A stretch of DNA of 64,000 nt, taken from positions 1-64,000 of the forward strand of contig NZ_QLZR01000004.1 of assembly GCF_003289955.1 (NCBI RefSeq). The letters run 5' to 3'. Below are positions 55,950 to 64,000 of this stretch, piece after piece (the first letter of the stretch is position 1; each line of letters begins with the position of its first letter). The notes beneath the pieces were generated by a model. It made no database searches. It was not told where the DNA came from and saw nothing but the letters and a program-made list of their open reading frames with translations. The translations under genes and the position numbers were made by a program. The stretch comes from Planococcus halotolerans. Lineage in GTDB: Bacteria; Bacillota; Bacilli; Bacillales_A; Planococcaceae.

Positions 55950-55975
55950 TTTTAGAATAAGTATTCTATTTATAT

Positions 55976-56064
55976 CGCTTCGGCGCTTAGGACAAAGCTC
56001 CCGCAATAAGCCGAGAAAACCATTCGTCTTATTGCTTCGCTCAGTCCATTGACGCGCCTACGCT
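55976..56064 (+). repeat. Palindromic element, family P, copy 1
   Basis: An 89-bp unit CGCTTCGGCGCTTAGGACA ... GCAATAAGCCGAG...CGTCTTATTGC ... CAGTCCATTGACGCGCC. The centre folds as GCAATAAG/CTTATTGC. A second, reversed copy is at 60089. Both copies lie next to a family M element. Confidence 0.8.
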
Positions 56065-56095
56065 AAATCAGTAGCTTAATATGAAAGAGCATCAT

Positions 56096-56227
56096 AGATA
56101 TGGAGCAAAACAGCGAAGACTCCCAGGCGACCAAGCGAAGTGACGAGATCCACTCGGGCGAAGTGAAACGAGTCCGAGTTAGCTCGGCGCAAGCAGCCAG
56201 GAAAGCGAAGCTGTTTTGCGGAATATC
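56096..56227 (-). repeat. MITE-like element, family M, copy 5 (reverse)
   Basis: A 132-bp member, starting GATATGGAGCAAAACAGC and ending with the complement of GATATTCCGCAAAACAGC. The interior (GAGATCCACTCGGGCG...GAGTTAGCTCGGCGCAAGC) is of the class of copies 1 and 6. It separates ruvA from ruvB. Confidence 0.88.
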
Positions 56228-56286
56228 GGCTTTTAAATAACTTTTTATTCATATAAGAAACATAAACAATAAAGGAGGTGCAGACC

Positions 56287-57281
56287 ATGGAAGAACGGGT
56301 GATAGGAAGCGAAATTTCCGAATTTGATGAGCGTTTTGAACAATCGTTGCGTCCACAATATCTGTCCCAGTATATCGGGCAGCACAAAGTGAAGCAGAAT
56401 CTTGGGATTTTCATCGAAGCGGCGAAAATGCGCGAAGAAAGCCTGGACCATGTGCTGCTCTACGGACCTCCGGGACTCGGCAAGACGACGCTGGCAGCGG
56501 TCATCGCCAACGAAATGGAAGTTGGCGTCAAAATGACAAGCGGCCCGGCAATTGAACGTCCGGGTGATCTGGCGGCGATTGTTTCTTCTTTGGAACCCGG
56601 AGATGTTTTATTCATCGATGAGATTCACCGTCTGAACCGCTCGATCGAAGAAGTGCTATATCCGGCAATGGAAGATTTTTGCCTGGATATTGTAGTCGGC
56701 AAAGGACCGACGGCGCGTTCTGTGCGCCTCGATTTGCCGCCTTTCACCTTGATCGGTGCAACGACGCGGGCAGGTGCTTTATCCGCGCCGCTTCGTGACC
56801 GATTCGGTGTGCTTGCACGCCTCGATTATTACGACACTGAAGCATTGACTGAAATTGTTGTCCGCAGTTCGAAACTGTTTGAAGCGGATATCGATCCGAA
56901 TGCCGCTGTTGAGATTGCACGGCGCTCACGCGGAACACCGCGTATAGCGAACCGTTTGTTGAAGCGGGTACGCGATTATGCGATGGTGCGCGGTACTGGC
57001 TCGATTACAATGGACATGGCGGATCAGGCTTTGGAGATGCTGCAGGTCGACCCGCTTGGCCTGGATCACATCGACCATAAACTGATCACCGGTATGATTT
57101 CACGTTTCCGCGGTGGACCGGTCGGACTGGATACGATTGCAGCCAGCATCGGGGAAGAGTCGACGACGATTGAAGACGTCTATGAACCGTACCTGCTGCA
57201 GATCGGATTTATCCAGCGGACCCCGAGAGGCCGAACTGTCACAGCCACAGCCTACGAACATTTTAAATTGGAGATGCCTGA

Positions 57282-57285
<4 letters not shown>
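56287..57285 (+). CDS. ruvB: Holliday-junction helicase RuvB
   Basis: A 332-residue AAA+ motor. Walker A is [16 protein letters not shown], Walker [13 protein letters not shown], sensor 1 [18 protein letters not shown] and the C-terminal winged helix [18 protein letters not shown] 56287 follows AAAGGAGGTG. The stop overlaps queA. Confidence 0.98.
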
Positions 57286-59502
<2,217 letters not shown>

Positions 59503-59537
59503 GACACAGATAGAGAGTGAAAGGGGGAATATGAATA

Positions 59538-59813
59538 ATGGAAACTTTAGTTGCTTTATCACCTTTACTTCTAATGTTCGTTTTGATGTGGTTCTTTATT
59601 ATCCGCCCAGCGCAGAAGCGCCAGAAGGCTACGGCCAACATGCAGTCTGAATTGAGACGTGGCGATCGTATCGTTACGATCGGGGGACTTCACGGCACGA
59701 TTGATGCTGTGGATGATGCAACAATCTACATCACAGTTGCGGACGGTACTCGTATGCAATTCGAACGCCAGGCAATTGCCCGCGTTGTGGATCAGGCAAA
59801 AACGACAGTCTAA
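59538..59813 (+). CDS. yajC: Preprotein translocase subunit YajC
   Basis: A 91-residue protein with one N-terminal helix (LLLMFVLMWFFIIRPAQKRQK) and the soluble region LRRGDRIVTIGGLHGTI typical of YajC, a SecDF-YidC associated protein. GGGGGAAT precedes it. A terminator follows. Bacillus has spoVB nearby; none here. Confidence 0.96.
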   Translation: METLVALSPLLLMFVLMWFFIIRPAQKRQKATANMQSELRRGDRIVTIGGLHGTIDAVDDATIYITVADGTRMQFERQAIARVVDQAKTTV

Positions 59814-59820
59814 GAAATCT

Positions 59821-59849
59821 TCGCCTTCGAACTGAAGGCGATTTTTTTT
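59821..59849 (+). terminator. Terminator after yajC
   Basis: TCGCCTTC-gaact-GAAGGCGATTTTTTTT. Confidence 0.9.
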
Positions 59850-59911
59850 AGAGATAATTCACGGATTGTTCAAACAAATAAAAAATAGTTAAATAAATAA
59901 TTTAAATACAC

Positions 59912-60072
59912 GATATTCCGCAAAACAGCTCAGCTTGCCTGTGGGCTTGCGCTGAGCTAACTCGGCCTCGTTGCACTTCACCCGAGTGGATCTCATCACT
60001 TCGCTCGAAACAGAGTTGGAAAGCCAACTCCGTTTCTGTTCCCCTGGGCGTCTTCGCTGTTTTGCTTCATAT
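59912..60072 (+). repeat. MITE-like element, family M, copy 6
   Basis: A 161-bp member closely resembling copy 1, including GGAGTTGGAAAGCCAACTCC-like stem (here AGAGTTGGAAAGCCAACTCC). Ends are GATATTCCGCAAAACAGC and the complement of GATATGAAGCAAAACAGC. Confidence 0.88.
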
Positions 60073-60088
60073 CTGTAGAGAGTTCTCT

Positions 60089-60177
60089 AGCGCAGGCGCG
60101 CCCCAGGACTGGCCGGAGCAATAAGACGAGTGGTCTTCTCGGCTTATTGCGAGAGGCTTGTCCAAAGCGCCGAAGCG
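60089..60177 (-). repeat. Palindromic element, family P, copy 2 (reverse)
   Basis: Reverse copy of 55976-56064, with GCAATAAGACGAG...CTCGGCTTATTGC at its centre and GGACTGG / GGCTTGTCC towards the ends. It lies just upstream of comN. Confidence 0.8.
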
Positions 60178-60225
60178 GTGTATATATACTATTTCTTTAT
60201 TCAACTGATAAATGAGGGAAAAACC

Positions 60226-60540
60226 ATGCCGAAATATACCGAGCAATATGATGTCGTATTGCCATTCTTAAAAAGTAAATGTGAGGAATTCCAGTTTTCC
60301 GATTACGATACATTTACACCGGAAGATATTTGGCAATATTTGATTAAGAAGAAATGGCGCAAGAAAGATATCGGCGATATGCCGCTGCATGAAATGGTCA
60401 ATGAAATCATGGAAATGAGGGCTTCGGAATTTGTGGCTTATCACCAGATTGAAGGCTTTAAGGGAGACAATTGGTTTTCAGAAGGGAATTCCGATGATCT
60501 GGAACAGCTGCTTCGGCCCACCCAGAAAAAACCAAAATGA
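60226..60540 (+). CDS. comN: ComN-like post-transcriptional regulator
   Basis: A 104-residue protein matching the ComN (YrzD) family: EQYDVVLPFLKSKCEEFQ, TPEDIWQYLIKKKWRKKDIGDMPLHEMVNEIM. In B. subtilis ComN controls comE mRNA and meets DivIVA at cell poles. ATG 60226 follows ATGAGGG; the in-frame extension from 60130 overlaps the repeat and is rejected. Position before secDF matches B. subtilis. Confidence 0.88.
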   Translation: MPKYTEQYDVVLPFLKSKCEEFQFSDYDTFTPEDIWQYLIKKKWRKKDIGDMPLHEMVNEIMEMRASEFVAYHQIEGFKGDNWFSEGNSDDLEQLLRPTQKKPK

Positions 60541-60542
60541 AT

Positions 60543-60571
60543 TTGACACGCTTTGATGCGTGTTTCATAAT
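60543..60571 (+). promoter_or_regulatory. Strong sigma-A promoter of secDF
   Basis: TTGACA (60543-60548), a 17-base spacer, then CATAAT (60566-60571). The spacer holds a small inverted repeat, ACACGC / GCGTGT. Confidence 0.8.
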
Positions 60572-60611
60572 GAAGTTGCTGTGTTTTAGATAATGAGGAG
60601 GAACTATACAT

Positions 60612-62888
60612 ATGAAAGCAAGAGGTCGTATAATAGCCTTTTTCTTACTGGTCATTGTACTGTTAGGAATGATTGGCACCACAAGCTTACCGATAGCTAA
60701 AGACATTAAATTGGGACTGGATCTTCAAGGTGGTTTTGAAGTCCTTTATGAAGTCCAGCCATTGAATGATGGACCGGAAATCACGAATGAGATCTTGTCT
60801 GACACGACGGACGCGTTAATGAACCGGATCAACGTTCTTGGTGTCAGCGAGCCGGTCATCCAGATTGAAGGCGATGATCGGATACGGGTGCAGCTGGCTG
60901 GTATAGAAGATCAGTCAGAAGCGCGGGAACTTCTGTCAACGGAAGCGAACCTTACATTCCGTGATGCAGATGATAATTTGCTGATGGATGGCTCTGACCT
61001 TAAAGAAGGCGGAGCGACGGGGACATTTGATGAAAATGGTCAGCCGATCGTATCGCTTGAACTGAAAGATCCAGGGAAATTCGCTGAAATTACAGGCGAA
61101 ATTTCACAGCGTCCTCCTGGAGAAAACGTTTTGGTCATCTGGATGGACTTTGAAGAAGGCGAGGATTCTTACCAGGAAGAACGGATGGAGGCAGATCCGA
61201 AATTTGTTTCGGCTCCGACTGTCAGCCAGCGAATCAATTCACCAAGCGTCCAGATCACAGGTTCTTTCACTGTTGAAGAAACCCAAAACTTTGCGGGTAT
61301 CCTGAATGCCGGTGCATTGCCGGTTGAACTGGAAGAAATCTATTCCACTTCTGTAGGCGCCCAGTTCGGGGAAGAAGCTTTGGATAAAACGACCTTTGCC
61401 GCTGCAATCGGTATCGGCCTCGTGTTATTGTTCATGCTTGTGTTCTATCGTTTCCCTGGGGTTATTGCGTTCATTACTTTGTCGGTATATGTCTATTTGA
61501 TCCTATTGATATTTGTATGGATCGGCGGGGTACTGACTTTACCGGGTATCGCAGCAATCATGCTCGGTGTCGGTATGGCAGTTGATGCCAATATCATCAC
61601 ATACGAGCGGATCCGCGAGGAAATGCGGACAGGTAAATCCGTTAAGGATTCGTTCCGCATCGGTGCACGTTCATCGTTCTCGGCTATCATTGATGCCAAC
61701 GTAACGACGCTTCTTGCGGCAGCTGTATTGTTCTATTTCGGTACTAGTTCTGTTAAAGGATTTGCGACTCTATTGATCATCTCGATTCTTGCCAGCTTTA
61801 TCACAGCGGTTTGGGGATCACGTCTATTGCTTGGGCTTTGGGTCCACAGTGGATTCCTCGACAGCAAATTCGGCTGGTTCGGTTTGAAACCCGATAAAAT
61901 CCATAGTCCTTCTGAAGAGAAAGAGATTACGGATTTGACTACACCGTTCGACCGTTATGACTTTGCCGGCAACCGCAATAAATTTTTTGCCGCGTCACTG
62001 GCATTGATTGCGGCGGGAGCAATTGTGCTTGGACTGTTCCAGTTGAATCTGGGAATTGACTTCTCTGGTGGTACGCGAGTTGAAGTAACTTCTGATTCGG
62101 CGCTTAGCCAACAGGAAGTTGAAGAGTTCCTTGAAGAGGCGGGTTATCCTTCGGATGACGTGGTTATTTCCGGAGATCAATCCGATATCGGCGTTGCCCG
62201 TTATACGGATGACTTCTCACAGGATCAAATCGACGAATTGACACAGGCTGCGATGAATGAGTACGGACAGAGACCAAACGTCTCCACTGTTTCGAATCAA
62301 GTTTCCATTGAGCTTGCCCAAAATGCCTTATATGCATTGGCGATTGCCGCTCTTGGCATCATCATCTATGTAGCCTTCCGTTTTGAATGGCGCATGGGTG
62401 TTGCATCCATTGTGGCGTTGATTCACGATACGTTCTTCATCGTAGCGGTATTCAGTCTCCTGCGTCTGGAAGTCGATCTCACATTTATCGCGGCGGTTCT
62501 GACGATAGTCGGTTATTCGATAAACGATACGATTGTTACGTTTGACCGGATCCGTGAAAATATGAAACGGATGAAGAAAATCGAGACAGTCGAACAATTG
62601 GAGAACGTTGTCAACGTTTCCTTGCGCCAGACGCTTGTCCGTTCGGTGAATACCGTCATGACGGTTGTGCTGGTTGTTCTTGCGCTTCTGATTTTCGGTG
62701 CACCTTCCATCACGAACTTCTCGATCGCATTATTGATCGGTTTGATTGCCGGAACTTATTCATCCATCTTCATCGCAGCCCAGTTGTGGCTAGTGCTTAA
62801 GAAGAAGGAACTGAATAAAAAAGGCCCGATCGATGTAGAGAAGAAAGAACAGGAAACAAAATGGGGTTCTGACGAGCCTGTTGTGTAA
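60612..62888 (+). CDS. secDF: Fused protein translocase subunit SecDF
   Basis: A 758-residue RND-type membrane protein that uses the proton gradient to pull exported chains. The SecD half starts with a helix and DIKLGLDLQGGFEVLYEV, and has GVGMAVDANIITYERIREEM. The SecF half has LGIDFSGGTRVEV and VGYSINDTIVTFDRIRENM. Twelve helices and two periplasmic-type domains are expected. The fusion is normal in Bacillales. GAGGAGG precedes the ATG. Confidence 0.98.
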   Translation: MKARGRIIAFFLLVIVLLGMIGTTSLPIAKDIKLGLDLQGGFEVLYEVQPLNDGPEITNEILSDTTDALMNRINVLGVSEPVIQIEGDDRIRVQLAGIEDQSEARELLSTEANLTFRDADDNLLMDGSDLKEGGATGTFDENGQPIVSLELKDPGKFAEITGEISQRPPGENVLVIWMDFEEGEDSYQEERMEADPKFVSAPTVSQRINSPSVQITGSFTVEETQNFAGILNAGALPVELEEIYSTSVGAQFGEEALDKTTFAAAIGIGLVLLFMLVFYRFPGVIAFITLSVYVYLILLIFVWIGGVLTLPGIAAIMLGVGMAVDANIITYERIREEMRTGKSVKDSFRIGARSSFSAIIDANVTTLLAAAVLFYFGTSSVKGFATLLIISILASFITAVWGSRLLLGLWVHSGFLDSKFGWFGLKPDKIHSPSEEKEITDLTTPFDRYDFAGNRNKFFAASLALIAAGAIVLGLFQLNLGIDFSGGTRVEVTSDSALSQQEVEEFLEEAGYPSDDVVISGDQSDIGVARYTDDFSQDQIDELTQAAMNEYGQRPNVSTVSNQVSIELAQNALYALAIAALGIIIYVAFRFEWRMGVASIVALIHDTFFIVAVFSLLRLEVDLTFIAAVLTIVGYSINDTIVTFDRIRENMKRMKKIETVEQLENVVNVSLRQTLVRSVNTVMTVVLVVLALLIFGAPSITNFSIALLIGLIAGTYSSIFIAAQLWLVLKKKELNKKGPIDVEKKEQETKWGSDEPVV

Positions 62889-62902
62889 TAAGTTTATAAA
62901 GG

Positions 62903-62946
62903 AAATGGAACAGGGTATAGTAAAAATGACCCTGTTCCATTTTTTA
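62903..62946 (+). terminator. Terminator of secDF
   Basis: AATGGAACAGGGT / ACCCTGTTCCATT stem, then six T. Confidence 0.92.
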
Positions 62947-62969
62947 TATTCAGAAAGGAGTTGTACGAT

Positions 62970-63359
62970 TTGAAAATACAATGGCTATTACTGATCGCAC
63001 TTATTTTTGCAGTTATCATCGCAGCCTTTGCAGTCGTCAACGTCGACGCTGTGCCAGTAAATTATATTTTCGGAGAAGCTGAATTCCCGCTGATCCTGGT
63101 CATTCTGGCTTCTGCACTGCTCGGGTTCCTGTTGAGCGGAGTAGTGGCGCTCGCACGAGGTTATACTTTACAGCGCAAAGTAAAATCCCTGCAGAAGGAA
63201 ATGGCGGTAAAGGAATCATTGATTGCTACGCAGCAAAATGAAATCGCCGAGTACCAGAAAGCGGGCGTCTCCCCGGATGCGCAGGTCGTTACGAGCGATG
63301 AAGTGACGCGGGATGAACGTGTTGAAAATTACGAAGAAAAACCGCGGAATAATTATTAA
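62970..63359 (+). CDS. LapA-family membrane protein (YrvD-like)
   Basis: A 129-residue protein with two helices (residues 3-25 and 40-62) and a coiled-coil tail, matching the LapA/DUF1049 family (FAVVNVDAVPVNYIFGEAEFPLILVILASALLGFLL). Function uncertain. Start TTG 62970 is ten bases after AAAGGAG; the TTG at 62961 is too near. Placed between secDF and recJ as in B. subtilis (yrvD). Confidence 0.88.
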   Translation: MKIQWLLLIALIFAVIIAAFAVVNVDAVPVNYIFGEAEFPLILVILASALLGFLLSGVVALARGYTLQRKVKSLQKEMAVKESLIATQQNEIAEYQKAGVSPDAQVVTSDEVTRDERVENYEEKPRNNY

Positions 63360-63364
63360 ACAAG

Positions 63365-63396
63365 AAACCTTTCGGCAATTGCGCCGAAAGGTTTTT
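63365..63396 (+). terminator. Terminator before recJ
   Basis: AAACCTTTCGGC-aattgc-GCCGAAAGGTTTTTG. Confidence 0.9.
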
Positions 63397-63414
63397 GTCT
63401 GCCGTTTTTTCTTG

Positions 63415-63420
63415 TATAAT
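63415..63420 (+). promoter_or_regulatory. Candidate -10 element of recJ
   Basis: TATAAT 24 bases before recJ; no good -35 is seen, as a terminator precedes it. Confidence 0.4.
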
Positions 63421-63443
63421 GAATCAGTGAGGAAGTGACTGAT

Positions 63444-64000
63444 ATGATAGAATCCAAAAAAAGATGGCGTTTAACAGAGCCCGACGAGCAGGCAGTCCGG
63501 GACATCCAACAGGAATTATCCCTTTCTTCTGTGCTGGCGAAAATCCTCGTGACTCGGGGAATCCGTACGGCAGAAGAAGCGCGCGCGTTTATGGCGACGG
63601 ACGTTTCGGCCATACATAATCCTTATTTGATGAAAGATATGGACATCGCAGTGGAGCGTATCCGCAGAGCTGTCGATAACCAGGAAAAAATAATCGTATA
63701 CGGAGATTATGACGCGGATGGTGTAACGAGCACCGCCGTCATGATGACTGTTTTGCAGGATTTGGGAGCGGATGTTTCATTCATGATCCCAAACCGTTTT
63801 AAACATGGCTACGGCCCAAATAAAGAATTGTTCCAGCAGGCATATGATAAAGGCGCGAAATTGATTGTCACGGTCGATAACGGAATTTCCGGCATCGAAC
63901 AGGTGGATTTCGCTGTCGAACTTGGCATGGACGTAATCATCAGCGACCATCACGATATCGGTGAAACCATGCCGAATGCATTGGCGATTGTCCACCCGCG
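63444..64000 (+). CDS. recJ: Single-stranded-DNA exonuclease RecJ (5' part, leaves the window)
   Basis: The first 185 codons of RecJ, a 5'-3' exonuclease of the DHH family used in recombination and mismatch repair. Motif I is VYGDYDADGVTSTAVM near residues 77-92, LIVTVDNGISG follows, and motif III is ISDHHDIG near residue 172. The frame stays open to the window edge. ATG 63444 follows GAGGAAGTG. The rest is beyond base 64000. Confidence 0.95.
   Translation, partial: MIESKKRWRLTEPDEQAVRDIQQELSLSSVLAKILVTRGIRTAEEARAFMATDVSAIHNPYLMKDMDIAVERIRRAVDNQEKIIVYGDYDADGVTSTAVMMTVLQDLGADVSFMIPNRFKHGYGPNKELFQQAYDKGAKLIVTVDNGISGIEQVDFAVELGMDVIISDHHDIGETMPNALAIVHP

Overview
This window is chromosomal DNA of a Bacillota rod or coccus of the family Planococcaceae, most like Planococcus or a close relative. 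The gene order matches a long Bacillus subtilis backbone (ysoA-tig-clpX-lonA-engB-hemAXCDBL-valS-folC ... maf-radC-mreBCD-minCD ... rplU-prp-rpmA-spo0B-obg-pheB-pheA-niaR-ruvAB-queA-tgt-yajC-comN-secDF-lapA-recJ). Start codons, purine-rich Shine-Dalgarno sites, sigma-A promoters, a T-box and an L21 leader are all Firmicute in style. The genus assignment is inference from synteny and protein flavour; no rRNA is present.

Layout: 1-2.8 kb holds a gene leaving the left edge, a voltage-gated-type K+ channel, a PhzF-family protein and a DUF218 protein. 3.2-10.2 kb is protein quality control (ysoA, tig, clpX, lon) and the ribosome-assembly GTPase engB. 10.7-16.9 kb is the tetrapyrrole operon hemAXCDBL behind a perfect PerR box. 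17-19 kb is a repeat-rich gap with a duplicated putative structured RNA, then an AbrB-family membrane protein and the T-box-controlled valS. 22.7-27.3 kb has two overlapping ATP-grasp ligases on the minus strand, folC and a membrane diguanylate cyclase. 27.5-40 kb is a complete type IV pilus locus: three minor prepilin-like proteins, a small membrane protein, a VanW-like surface protein, PilB, PilT, PilC, major pilin, PilM, PilN, a PilO-LysM protein and prepilin peptidase. After a DUF5658 gene and an AbgT transporter (minus strand) come cell shape and division (maf, radC, mreBCD, minCD), a NERD-domain gene, the rplU-prp-rpmA-spo0B-obg and pheB-pheA cluster, niaR, Holliday-junction and queuosine genes (ruvAB-queA-tgt), protein export (yajC, secDF), comN and the 5' part of recJ.

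The most unusual content lies between genes. Seven loci carry short arrays of a 9-15 bp core repeated at exactly 20-21 bp, that is two turns of B-DNA. At least five unrelated cores are used (GTGATCATAGAA, TGGAAAGTA, TAATGGACAGTA, CCGCACCTCA, GTAGCCGATCATAAA), and an eighth array has a 36-37 bp period. Several arrays sit next to perfect GC-rich hairpins, and one family alternates with two copies of a roughly 140-nt terminator-ended RNA candidate. Three further families of 90-165 bp palindromic elements are dispersed through the window: REP-like elements, MITE-like elements with inverted ends, and a third family. Many of these repeats occupy intervals where spore-formers carry lonB, spoVID, spoIIB, spoIVFA-FB, bofC or spoVB, all of which are missing here. 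This suggests that loss of sporulation left gaps which repeats have colonised.
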